NCBI RefSeq assembly: GCF_024519455.1
Contig: NZ_JALJRY010000008.1
Location: forward strand, 336,293-400,292
From: Streptomyces sp. STR69
Lineage (GTDB): Bacteria; Actinomycetota; Actinomycetes; Streptomycetales; Streptomycetaceae
DNA: 64,000 bases
Reading direction: 5' to 3'
Position 1 is the stretch's first letter; every line of letters begins with the position of its first letter. The notes under the pieces are model-generated. The model was not told where the DNA came from and made no database searches. It saw nothing but the letters and a program-made list of their open reading frames with translations. A program made the translations under genes and the position numbers. Shown in pieces: positions 39,182 through 47,256 of this stretch.

Positions 39182-39913
39182 TCATGCCGTCTGCGGGACG
39201 GCCTGTTGGCCACGGTTCAGGGCGAAGAGCGGGAACACGACGCGTCCGCGCACCTCGTTGGTCAGCTCGGCCAGCACCAGATAGAAGGCGACGGCGGCCA
39301 GGGCGATCTCGACGTAACCGGCGGTGTGCAGCACCGAATCGCTCGGGACGCCCGCACTCGAAGCCCCCAGGTAGGCGATCACCAGCAGCACGATCGTCAG
39401 CGTCAGCAGGGCGAACGCGCTCACGGTCACCGCGTTGGTGCCCAGACTGGCGACGGCGAAGACCAGCGTGACGACCAGCCAGGCGAGCAGGAACAGCCCC
39501 AGCGACTGCATCACCGCATGACCGCCCTGAGCCGCCGCGGCCTCCGCCGTGGCCCCATGGGCCTTCGCCGCGGCTGCCGCGTTGCCCGCGATGTGCGGTG
39601 CGGCCCAGAACTCGATGACGGTGTAACCGAGCCAGAACGCCCCGTACGCCGTCAGGAAGGAAGCCGCGAACGTCGCCCCGGCGGCCAACGCGAAGAAGCC
39701 CGCGACGAGTTGGACGATGCCGCCGTAGAAGAAGGTCCCCGCCAGCACGATCGTGCCGTCGGCCGCGTCGATGACGCCGGCGGTGTGCAGGCCCAGGATG
39801 AGCGAGCACCACGCGAACCCGGCCGCTCCCACGGCTGTCGCGTGGCCGATGTGGGAGGTGGTACCGGTGGGGACCGGCGGGCTTTGGGCATCGTGAAGCG
39901 ACACTTCAGTCAT
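39182..39913 (-). CDS. satP: GPR1/FUN34/YaaH (SatP-like) acetate/succinate transporter
   Basis: 243 aa with six membrane segments. The family signature near the N-terminus is ATAVGAAGFAWCSLILGLHTAG (NPAPLGL-like position), followed by FFYGGIVQLVAGFFAL and SYGAFW-like SFLTAYGAFWLGYTVI. These proteins carry acetate or succinate with protons. It lies directly upstream of the secreted S15 hydrolase. The ATG at 39913 follows AGAAGGGTG; an upstream start would add an unconserved tail. The NP motif is weak here. Confidence 0.85.
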   Translation of the reverse strand: MTEVSLHDAQSPPVPTGTTSHIGHATAVGAAGFAWCSLILGLHTAGVIDAADGTIVLAGTFFYGGIVQLVAGFFALAAGATFAASFLTAYGAFWLGYTVIEFWAAPHIAGNAAAAAKAHGATAEAAAAQGGHAVMQSLGLFLLAWLVVTLVFAVASLGTNAVTVSAFALLTLTIVLLVIAYLGASSAGVPSDSVLHTAGYVEIALAAVAFYLVLAELTNEVRGRVVFPLFALNRGQQAVPQTA

Positions 39914-40318
39914 GGTGATCACCCTTCTGGAATGCCGACAGCCGGGGCGTCCGACCCGGGCCGTCAACCGAATGGTCGGTAGTTTGGGAAGGGCCGATTG
40001 GGACTGTCAAGGGATCGAACCGAAGTGGAAAACGCGCTCTGCGAGGCCTCGGCGACGGCCTTCGGGTAGTTAGGCGTGGCGCGGAGACGGTCCCGGGGCC
40101 GGTATCGCCGCAGGTGGGGTGGGGTGTCCACCGTTCATCTCGGAGAGTTGAGAGGTGGGGCTTCCGGGGCCGGAGAAAGTGGAGATATATTCTCCGAAAC
40201 GAGGAGGGTCGGTGTCCTCGGGGGCGGCCGGGGGAGGAGGCGGCAGGAATGTTCGCACCGGGTGGCTGTGCCGCCCCTTCCCGAGGGCGTTGTCAGTGGG
40301 TGCGGGCACACTGGCGGC
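39914..40318. other. Intergenic region, no gene seen
   Basis: About 400 bp between divergent genes. It contains the inverted repeat ACCGA-ATGG-TCGGT at 39967-39980, near the satP start, and GGAGA-TATAT-TCTCC at 40181-40195, preceded by a second CGGAGA copy at 40171. The TATAT core could be a promoter -10 for the Imm21 gene 124 bp downstream. I see no coding sequence. Confidence 0.6.
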
Positions 40319-40915
40319 ATGGACTCGATCTCACCCGCCGCGACCGATGTGTCACCCGCCGCCCTTGTCTGGGTGGAGTCGATGGGCGGGCCCCTGATAG
40401 TCGTCCCCGTATCCGCGCTGGCCGCGTGGCACGGGTGTACGGAGAGCGGGGTCATGGCGGGCGACGGCACGGCTCCGGACGACTACGACCGGGCTTGCGC
40501 GCTGGACGATCCGGCCGGCGTGATCGCTGTCGGCGACAGCGGTGCGCAGGCACTGGTGCTGGCGGACGAACCGGCCACCAGCTGCTATCTGCCGGAGCAT
40601 CGAGCATTCCTGCGGTGGCTCGGCGCCGATTCCGAGGCCGGCCTGAGGGTGGCGGCGGAGGCGGTGCTCGCAGACCCCGCCACCCCGTGGGAAGAGTGCG
40701 GCACATGGGTGTCGGACGGCCCGGCCGTGCTCATGGACTCCGCCGAAGCGGGTGCCGGGCTGGGCGTCGAGTACCCCGGTGGCGGGTTGCCCGCCGAGGC
40801 GCAGGTCCCGCTGCCCGCCGGCCGCTGGAGAGTACGAGCCGTCCACATCAAGGCGGACGACGAGAACCGGGTCGGCCTGGTCCACCTGCTGCCCACCGAG
40901 GAGGTCTCCGCCTGA
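40319..40915 (+). CDS. Imm21-family immunity protein (orphan)
   Basis: 198-aa protein resembling Imm21: VWVESMGGPLIVVPVSALAAWHGC at the N-terminus, DDYDRACAL, AQALVLADEPATSCYLPEHRAFLRWL and GPAVLMDSAEAG, ending LPAGRWRVRAVHIK. Imm21 proteins neutralise toxins of polymorphic toxin systems. No toxin, secretion or Rhs-like gene is nearby, so it is an orphan, either defending against other strains or repurposed. ATG 40319; a longer ORF to 40076 runs through the promoter region. Confidence 0.82.
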   Translation: MDSISPAATDVSPAALVWVESMGGPLIVVPVSALAAWHGCTESGVMAGDGTAPDDYDRACALDDPAGVIAVGDSGAQALVLADEPATSCYLPEHRAFLRWLGADSEAGLRVAAEAVLADPATPWEECGTWVSDGPAVLMDSAEAGAGLGVEYPGGGLPAEAQVPLPAGRWRVRAVHIKADDENRVGLVHLLPTEEVSA

Positions 40916-40950
40916 GGAACCGGGCGCTACGACGTTCCGCCGGGCGACTG

Positions 40951-41568
40951 CTACCCGCTTTGTGCGTCGGAGGTGTCCGTGGTGCCTGATTCCTGCGCGT
41001 CAATCTCCTTGCCGGGAGCGCCTGTTGGGCCCCCGGCGGGATCCACGGCGTGCCCCGCGCGAAGCTGGTCGGCGGCCCAGCGGGCCCACTCCTGTTCCAG
41101 GACCCGTTGGCGAATGCCGTGTTCCAGGACGAGCCTGCCGCACACGGTCAGCATGTCCTTGTCCCAGTCCTCCGTGTCCCGCAGGGCGACCAGGGTGTCG
41201 TGCTCCTTGGCCGAGGCCTCCGCGTGGTCGAGGAGTCGCTGTACCGCTTCGTCGCGTGGTAGGAGTCCCAGGAAGAAGGTCTGCAGGAGCATCGGGTTGC
41301 GCTGCGGCCTGCTCTCCCGGCTCTCGGTCAGCCAGCGCTCCGTCTCCGCGTGCCCTTCGGGGGTGAGCGAGTACTGCTTGCGCCCCCGGGGGCCCTCCTC
41401 CGTCACCTTGATCAGACCTGTCGCGTCCAGCTTGGTCAGCTCGCCGTAGATCTGGCTCTGCTTGGCGGGCCAGACGTATCCGAGCGACGTGTCGAACATC
41501 TTCAGCAGGTCGTAGCCGCTGCCGGGGCGGAAGACGAGGAGGCCCAGGAGGGCGTTGCGGAGGCTCAT
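40951..41568 (-). CDS. PadR-family transcriptional regulator
   Basis: 205 aa. PadR winged helix at the N-terminus: ALLGLLVFRPGSGYDLLKMFD, YVWPAKQSQIYGELTKLDATGLIKV and GPRGRKQYSLTPEG. The C-terminal helical (Vir) region includes RNPMLLQTFFLG, followed by a disordered tail. It is divergent from the membrane-protein and carotenoid-oxygenase genes, which it probably controls; PadR members respond to small aromatic or drug-like ligands. ATG 41568. Confidence 0.9.
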   Translation of the reverse strand: MSLRNALLGLLVFRPGSGYDLLKMFDTSLGYVWPAKQSQIYGELTKLDATGLIKVTEEGPRGRKQYSLTPEGHAETERWLTESRESRPQRNPMLLQTFFLGLLPRDEAVQRLLDHAEASAKEHDTLVALRDTEDWDKDMLTVCGRLVLEHGIRQRVLEQEWARWAADQLRAGHAVDPAGGPTGAPGKEIDAQESGTTDTSDAQSG

Positions 41569-41599
41569 GCGGACAACACTAACCCGTGTCACTCCAATA

Positions 41600-41789
41600 T
41601 TGACAGGTCGAAAACTACCCCTGCGGATTCTGTGTGCCGGAGGGGGGGCGCGTGGAGGTCGGACGCGGTCGCAGAGGTTCGTGCAGGTGGGGCCCGTTCG
41701 GGTCGGCGGGGGCGGGGCTGCGGTGGACTTTCGTTCAATATTCCGACCTTGACATGTTGTTTGCGGAGCATCTAGCTTCCACCTGTCAA
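41600..41789 (+). promoter_or_regulatory. Divergent promoter region with PadR-type repeat
   Basis: TTGACAGGT occurs at 41600-41608 and in reverse orientation at 41781-41789 (ACCTGTCAA), flanking the divergent promoters, so it is a candidate PadR site. The rightward promoter has -35 TTGACA (41749-41754), an 18-bp spacer and -10 TAGCTT (41773-41778), with the second repeat just downstream. The rest of the gap has no gene. Confidence 0.6.
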
Positions 41790-41821
41790 AGTTGGAACGT
41801 CGAACTGCGAGGAAACGCATC

Positions 41822-42397
41822 GTGGGCATCATGGGCTATATGCGTGGGTTCGTCCCATGGATCGTGGCGGGCTTCGTCTCCGCCGTCGACTGGCGCTGGG
41901 GCGCGGTGGCCGGCTGTGTCTCCGGCCTCCTGCTGCTACTGCAGGACCGGCGCAGGGGAGTGGCGATGGACGCGATGGTCCTGGAGATCAGCACCATCAT
42001 CTACTTCGTCATCATCGGAGCGATCGCCTTCAGCTCGCCCGACTCGTCCGTCCAGGACCACAGCGACGTCATTTCCTTCGTCTGGCTCGCTGGAACGGCC
42101 TGGGGCAGCATGGCCCTCCGCAGCCCCTTCACGCTCGGGATCGCCCGCCGGCAGACGCCCGAGGAGTACTGGAACACCCCGGGATTCCTCGCCGTCAACA
42201 ACGCCATCACGGCCGCCTGGGGAGCCGGGTTCACGTTCATCGCCGTCGTACTGGCCATCAGCAACGCCACCGACGCTCCCGCCTGGATCGGCATCACCGC
42301 TCATGTCGTCGGCCTGGTCGCCCCCGCGGTCTTCACCTCGATCTATCCCAAGCGGGTCCAGGCGCGACTCGAAGCCCTGCTGGCAGCGGGCGCCTGA
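41822..42397 (+). CDS. Integral membrane protein of unknown function
   Basis: 191 aa with about four to six hydrophobic segments, including IVAGFVSAVDWRWGAVAGCV and ISTIIYFVIIGAIAF. No domain recognised. The GTG at 41822 has GAGGAA about 8 nt upstream. Upstream partner of the carotenoid oxygenase (24 bp between) and divergent from PadR, so it may handle transport or membrane placement of the hydrophobic substrate; inference only. Confidence 0.7.
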   Translation: MGIMGYMRGFVPWIVAGFVSAVDWRWGAVAGCVSGLLLLLQDRRRGVAMDAMVLEISTIIYFVIIGAIAFSSPDSSVQDHSDVISFVWLAGTAWGSMALRSPFTLGIARRQTPEEYWNTPGFLAVNNAITAAWGAGFTFIAVVLAISNATDAPAWIGITAHVVGLVAPAVFTSIYPKRVQARLEALLAAGA

Positions 42398-42420
42398 CCG
42401 TCATCCGAAGGAAAATCCCT

Positions 42421-43782
42421 GTGAGTACAGACAGCACCCCTCCGCACCTCGCCGGAAACTTCGCCCCGGTCCCCGACGAGATCACGGTCACCGACCTGGA
42501 GGTGACCGGTGCCGTCCCGCCGGAACTCACCGGCTGGTATCTGCGCAACGGCCCCAACCCGCACGAGGCGGCCTCGGCCCACTGGTTCACCGGCGACGGG
42601 ATGGTGCACGGGGTCCGCCTCGACGGCGGCCGGGCGACCTCGTACCGCAACCGCTGGGTCCGCACGTCCACCCTCGCCACGGGCGCCCAGGTCTACGGCC
42701 GCGACGGCGGGATGGACCTCGCCGCGGGCGTCGCCAACACCCACGTCATACGGCACGCGGGCCGCACCCTCGCCCTCGTTGAGACGTCCTTCCCGCAGGA
42801 GTTGAGCTGTGAGGCCGGGCGCGAACTGGACACGGTCGGCCCCTACGACTTCGACGGACGCCTGCGCACCCCGATGACCGCCCACCCGAAGACCTGCCCG
42901 GTCACCGGTGAGCTCCACTTCTACGGGTACGGAGGGCTGTCGGCGCCCTATCTGACCTATCACCGGGCCGACGCCAGTGGCGAGTTGACCGTCAGCCGGC
43001 CGATCGACGTCCCGGCGCACACGATGATGCACGACTTCTACCTGACCAGGAACCATGTCGTCTTCATGGACCTGCCCGCCGTGTTCAGCATCGAGCGGGC
43101 CATGGATCCGGACGGAGGTATGCCGTACGTCTGGTCCGACACCTACGGAGCCAGGCTCGGCGTGCTGCGCCGGGACGACCCGCACGGGGACATCCGCTGG
43201 TTCGACATCGACCCGTGTTACGTCTTCCACACCCTCAACTCCTTTGAGGAGGACGACGGTCGGCGCCTCGTCCTGCTGGGCATGCGCTACCCGTCGCTGC
43301 GGGACGGCGTCACTGTGGCGACGGCGGCCCACCTGTGGCGGTGGACGATCGACCTCGCCACCGGTGCCGTCGCGGAGGAGCAACTCGACGACCACCCGGG
43401 CGAGTTCCCCCGCATCGACGACCGACTCGCGGGCCTCCCGGCGGAGTTCGGTCACGTCACCGCGGCGCCCGTTCCGGAGCTTCCGCAGTACGACCCGAAC
43501 GAGTCGCGTGCCGCGATCCACCGGTACGACCTCCGCAAGTCGAGCGTCGCCAGTCACTACTTCGCTCCGGGACGCTTCCCGGGCGAGGCGGCCTTCGCCC
43601 CCGCCGACGACCGACCCGGCGGCCCCGGCTGGCTCATGACGTATGTCTACGACGCCTCGACCGACCGGAGCGACCTGGTGATCCTCGACGCCGACAACCT
43701 CGCACGGGAGCCGGTGGCCACCATCCACCTGCCCCGACGGGTACCCGCCGGATTCCACGGCAGTTGGCTGGCGGACGCCTGA
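42421..43782 (+). CDS. Carotenoid oxygenase-family (lignostilbene/apocarotenoid) dioxygenase
   Basis: 453 aa, single-domain beta-propeller non-haem iron enzyme. Start region LTGWYLRNGPNPHEAASAHW with WFTGDGMVHGV. The four iron-binding histidines are in MTAHPKTCP, MMHDFYLTR, YVFHTLNSF and the C-terminal GFHGSWLADA. Such enzymes cleave C=C bonds in carotenoids, apocarotenals or stilbenes, such as lignin fragments. GTG 42421 follows GAAGGAAAA. No carotenoid synthesis genes are nearby, so substrate could be plant stilbene or exogenous apocarotenoid, consistent with a PadR regulator. Confidence 0.92.
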   Translation: MSTDSTPPHLAGNFAPVPDEITVTDLEVTGAVPPELTGWYLRNGPNPHEAASAHWFTGDGMVHGVRLDGGRATSYRNRWVRTSTLATGAQVYGRDGGMDLAAGVANTHVIRHAGRTLALVETSFPQELSCEAGRELDTVGPYDFDGRLRTPMTAHPKTCPVTGELHFYGYGGLSAPYLTYHRADASGELTVSRPIDVPAHTMMHDFYLTRNHVVFMDLPAVFSIERAMDPDGGMPYVWSDTYGARLGVLRRDDPHGDIRWFDIDPCYVFHTLNSFEEDDGRRLVLLGMRYPSLRDGVTVATAAHLWRWTIDLATGAVAEEQLDDHPGEFPRIDDRLAGLPAEFGHVTAAPVPELPQYDPNESRAAIHRYDLRKSSVASHYFAPGRFPGEAAFAPADDRPGGPGWLMTYVYDASTDRSDLVILDADNLAREPVATIHLPRRVPAGFHGSWLADA

Positions 43783-43796
43783 CCCATGTGAACGGT

Positions 43797-43834
43797 GAGC
43801 CGTCCTCCGGGCCCCCGTGCTCGGAGGACGGCTC
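43797..43834 (+). terminator. Terminator of the carotenoid oxygenase operon
   Basis: A perfect 13-bp stem GAGCCGTCCTCCG/CGGAGGACGGCTC with a 12-nt loop lies 14 bp after the stop. No T-run. Confidence 0.75.
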
Positions 43835-43882
43835 CCGCCGAAGGCGGTGAAGAGCCGGACGGATACCGAAAGGGATCGTGTG

Positions 43883-44563
43883 ATGGGGGAAGTCGCCGAA
43901 GCGGCGCGCTGGGAGGACGTCCTGCTGACGCGTGCGGCTCAGTCCGGTGAAGTCGCCGCGCTGGGGCACCTGTTGGAGCGGCACCGGGGCGGAATGCGCG
44001 CGGTGGTCCTCAGCATTCTGGGGCCGGGCGCGGATGCCGACGACGTGATGCAGGACGCGGCGCTGACGGCGCTGCTGCGGATCGGCGATGTCCGTGATCC
44101 GGAGGCCGTGGGGGCATGGCTGCGGATGATCGTGCGCAACGCCAGCCGGTTGGTGCTGCGGGAAGCGGGGCTGGTCCGGCCGGTGAGTGAACTGCCTGCG
44201 GCGACGGCTCAGTTGGGGCCGGAGCAGTGGCTTGAGCGGAATGCGCTGCGGGACTGGGTCTGGGAGGCCCTGGCCGAACTCTCCCCGGCGTTGCGGATGC
44301 CTCTGCTGCTGCGTTACTTCGCCGCCGAGGCCACCTCGTACGAGCGGATCGCGGTCGCCTGCGGGATTCCGGTCGGTACCGTGCGCAGTCGGCTGAGCCA
44401 GGGCCGCGCCAAGATGGCGACCGTCCTCGCCGCCACGGCGGACACCCCGCACGGCCCCGCCGAACAGCGGATCCGCGCGGGACGCGTCGAGGCCTACGAA
44501 TTGCTCGCCGCGGCCGACGGAGATGCGGTCCCCGTCTCTGTCCCCGCCTCGGCCCGCACTTGA
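43883..44563 (+). CDS. ECF-type sigma-70 family sigma factor, C-terminal domain apparently missing
   Basis: 226 aa. Region 2 reads GHLLERHRGGMRAVVLSILG...ADADDVMQDAALTALLRIG, and region 4 has LLLRYFAAEATSYERIAVACGIPVGTVRSRLSQGRAKM. After region 4 it ends in a short tail EQRIRAGRVEAYELLAAADGDAVPVS. In the Streptomyces proteins this tail resembles, I recall the same stretch leading into a SnoaL-like domain, so this one may be truncated. ATG 43883 or GTG 43880. No anti-sigma gene adjoins. Confidence 0.85.
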   Translation: MGEVAEAARWEDVLLTRAAQSGEVAALGHLLERHRGGMRAVVLSILGPGADADDVMQDAALTALLRIGDVRDPEAVGAWLRMIVRNASRLVLREAGLVRPVSELPAATAQLGPEQWLERNALRDWVWEALAELSPALRMPLLLRYFAAEATSYERIAVACGIPVGTVRSRLSQGRAKMATVLAATADTPHGPAEQRIRAGRVEAYELLAAADGDAVPVSVPASART

Positions 44564-44579
44564 GGTTCACGGGCCCGGT

Positions 44580-45515
44580 TCAGAGTTCCGCGCCGGACTC
44601 CTCGCTCGATTCCCCGAAGTAATGGCCCTCTTCGATGTCCGGGACCAGGTCGGGGTGCGTCGGCGTCCATCCGGTGAGTTGCCGGGTGAGGGCGCTCGAC
44701 GCCGGGTTGTCGATCGGGACGAACGCGGCCAGGAAACCGGCGAAGTGCCGCCTCGCCTCCTCGGGCGTCAGGCTGACGGCCGGGACCTTCAACCTGCGGC
44801 CGATGGCCCGCGCGACCTCGCGGAACGGCACCCCTTCCTCGGCGACCGCGTGCAGGCGCGTGCCGGCCGGGGCGGATTCCAGGGCCAGTCGGTACAGGGT
44901 CGCCGCGTCGCGTCTGTGCACCGACGGCCACCGGTTCGATCCGTCGCCGACGAAGGCGGACACGCCTGTCGTACGGGCGACGCCGATGAGCGCCGGGACG
45001 AATCCGCGTGCGTCCCCCCGGCCATGCACGGTCGGTGCCAGCCGTACGGAGGACGAGCGCGTCCCGTGCTCGCTCAGGGCGAGGACGGACAGTTCGACCT
45101 GGAGCCGCGGGGCCGTGACGACGGTCGGGACAGTCGGGGTCTCTTCGGTGAGCAGCTGCCCCGGGGTGCGGCCGAGGACCCCCGAGGTGACCACGAACGG
45201 CCTGTCCGTGCCTGTCAGTTCGGCGCCGATCGCCTGCACCGCGGCGAGCTCGGTCCTCGCGCGGGCGGCCGGGTCGGTGGTCTCGGAGATGTGCTGGTTC
45301 GCGGCGTAGACGACACCGTCCGCCGCCGCGGCGCCGGCGCGCAGGCTGTCCGTGTCCGCGATGTCACCGCGGTGCACGGCCGAGCCGGATCGCGTCAAAG
45401 CCTCGGCGGCCGAGTCCGAGCGGGCGAGGCCGAGGACGTGATGCCCCGCTCCGAGGAGTTCGCGAACGACGGCGGATCCGATGTAACCCGTCGCGCCCAC
45501 AACGAAAACACGCAC
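44580..45515 (-). CDS. NAD(P)-dependent SDR/epimerase-like oxidoreductase
   Basis: 311 aa extended atypical SDR. The N-terminal dinucleotide fold is VFVVGATGYIGSAVVRELL, followed by SAVHRGDIADTDSL and DRPFVVTSGVLG; the active-site YxxxK is not obvious (RLQVELSVLAL occupies that region), so catalysis is uncertain. Proteins of this type are often annotated as NAD-dependent epimerase/dehydratase. A 12-bp palindrome CGGGTCGACCCG lies in its upstream region (45539-45550). Confidence 0.85.
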   Translation of the reverse strand: MRVFVVGATGYIGSAVVRELLGAGHHVLGLARSDSAAEALTRSGSAVHRGDIADTDSLRAGAAAADGVVYAANQHISETTDPAARARTELAAVQAIGAELTGTDRPFVVTSGVLGRTPGQLLTEETPTVPTVVTAPRLQVELSVLALSEHGTRSSSVRLAPTVHGRGDARGFVPALIGVARTTGVSAFVGDGSNRWPSVHRRDAATLYRLALESAPAGTRLHAVAEEGVPFREVARAIGRRLKVPAVSLTPEEARRHFAGFLAAFVPIDNPASSALTRQLTGWTPTHPDLVPDIEEGHYFGESSEESGAEL

Positions 45516-45665
45516 AGTGGAAATCCCTCAGATCGGTCCGGGTCGACCCGACAGCGAAGGGCGGCGGGCTCGCGGACCACGTTAGGGACGGCGGCGCGCT
45601 GGTGTCCAAGGCCTGTGGGGCATACGGCGATACGCGGGAGGCATGGCCTGGTGAGGGGACGGTGC

Positions 45666-45721
45666 GAGACGTCTACGGCGCCGGGACCCATGACCTTGGG
45701 TCCCGGCGCCGTAGACGTCTC
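45666..45721 (-). terminator. 24-bp perfect hairpin after the chitosanase gene
   Basis: A 24-bp perfect stem (left arm 45666-45689, right arm 45698-45721; it begins GAGACGTCTACGG and ends CGTAGACGTCTC) with an 8-nt loop ATGACCTT lies 6 bp past the chitosanase stop. It is the longest perfect hairpin I found here. Confidence 0.85.
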
Positions 45722-45727
45722 GTCGGG

Positions 45728-46582
45728 TCAGTTGATGTGGTAGCTGTCTCCGTAGACCTTCCAGGACAGCGGCGTGTTGAGGTCGAAGTTGCCGTTGCGG
45801 AGGAAGACGCGCTGTTCGGTGTCGACGCGGGTGGTGTCGCTGTGCGCCTCCTCCTGCTTCATGGCCCACACGCGTGCGTCGAGGAAGGCGTTCAGGTACG
45901 TCGTCTCGTTGCCGCCCTGGGCCGGCGGCTTGGCCGAACGCAGGGCGCGGGCGCGGATGTTGCGGAAGCTGGTGGGGTCGTCGCCGTCGCCGTGCATGAC
46001 GATGGCGTCGTAGTACGTGAACTGGCCCAGCACGCGGAGCCCGTCGGTCTTGCCCTGACTGACGGCGGGGTTGAAGTACACGCGGTCGCGTTCGTCGTTC
46101 TGCGCCTGCTGGAACACCGTGTCCTGCGCCGCGGTGCGCCAGTCCTTCGGGAAGTTCGGGTCGAGGCCGGAGTGCGAGTCGGTGCCGTTGACCGAGCGGA
46201 GCGCGGGCAGGTACTTGGCGAGGACGTTGCCGGGCTTGCGGGACGCGTAGAGCTGGACGAGGTCGAGCATGTCGCCGGTGCCGGAGCAGAAGCCGATGAT
46301 CCCGGCGGTGTAGCCGCGGCCGTCGCCTATGTCCTCGATGTACTTGTACTGGGCCTTCCAGTCGAGGGAGGAGTTCTCCGCGCTCGACACCAGCTTCATG
46401 GCGATCTCCTTCTTCGCCGGGTCGTCGAGGCCGATCGCCCGGACCGCCGGAGTGGCTGCCGAGGCCTGCGGAGTGCGCAGCAGAGGTACTGCCGTGAGCG
46501 ACACGCCGAGGAGCGCGAGGAGCGTCCGGCGCGAGGGGCTCGCCGGCTCGGGGGTCGCTGAGGCACGGAACGGTTGGACCAC
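45728..46582 (-). CDS. csnA: Secreted chitosanase, GH46
   Basis: 284-aa precursor. Twin-arginine-type signal SRRTLLALLG, ending QASAATP. The mature enzyme begins AIGLDDPAKKEIAMKLVSSAENS, where the Glu in SSAENS is the catalytic acid. The partner Asp is in IEDIGDGRGYTAGIIGFCSGTGD, both as in Streptomyces CsnN174. It cleaves chitosan outside the cell into oligomers. GTG 46582 has GGAG 6 nt upstream; no ATG fits. A palindromic site lies upstream, consistent with local repression. Confidence 0.95.
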   Translation of the reverse strand: MVQPFRASATPEPASPSRRTLLALLGVSLTAVPLLRTPQASAATPAVRAIGLDDPAKKEIAMKLVSSAENSSLDWKAQYKYIEDIGDGRGYTAGIIGFCSGTGDMLDLVQLYASRKPGNVLAKYLPALRSVNGTDSHSGLDPNFPKDWRTAAQDTVFQQAQNDERDRVYFNPAVSQGKTDGLRVLGQFTYYDAIVMHGDGDDPTSFRNIRARALRSAKPPAQGGNETTYLNAFLDARVWAMKQEEAHSDTTRVDTEQRVFLRNGNFDLNTPLSWKVYGDSYHIN

Positions 46583-46631
46583 TGGGACTCCAAATGGTGG
46601 TGGGGGGTGGGGAGTTGGTCGTGCCGTCGAA

Positions 46632-46654
46632 CTGATAGGAAACTTAACTATCAG
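46632..46654 (-). promoter_or_regulatory. Palindromic operator upstream of chitosanase
   Basis: CTGATAG-N9-CTATCAG is a perfect 7-bp inverted repeat in an AT-rich stretch, 50 bp before the csnA start. In S. lividans csnA is controlled by the ROK repressor CsnR at a palindrome; this site is a candidate for that kind of control. Confidence 0.65.
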
Positions 46655-46832
46655 AGGTTCGGCGAGGACGGCACCCACCAGGAGTCAAGTTCGTAGATAT
46701 GAACGAGAGTCGTGTGTCTGTGCGAGGGTGATGCTTGACGGTTTGCCCGCCCTTGTCGCACCGGCCGCCTGCTCAGGTTGGCGCCCCGCTCGTGGCTCTG
46801 CCACTCGTGGCACTCACGAAAAGGGAACCGCC

Positions 46833-47170
<338 letters not shown>

Positions 47171-47173
47171 CAG

Positions 47174-47206
47174 CAGGCCTCGCGCTTCCCGACAGCGCGA
47201 GGCCTG
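47174..47206 (+). terminator. Hairpin terminator after the ohr remnant
   Basis: A perfect 13-bp stem CAGGCCTCGCGCT/AGCGCGAGGCCTG with a 7-nt loop, no T-run. It is probably the original ohr terminator. Confidence 0.75.
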
Positions 47207-47256
47207 TGGGCAGCGGACGCGGGCTAGGATGCGGCTGCCGAAGATCAGGAGACGCC

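Noticed and set aside
37356..39812. Fusion of the S15 hydrolase with an upstream frame
   Set aside because: The upstream frame is antiphase to the SatP-like gene; signal peptide, ribosome site and ATG at 39149 fix the start.
45539..45550. CGGGTCGACCCG palindrome before the SDR gene as an operator
   Set aside because: It is GC-rich, no other copy was noticed in the window, and the gene has no linked regulator; kept only as a note.
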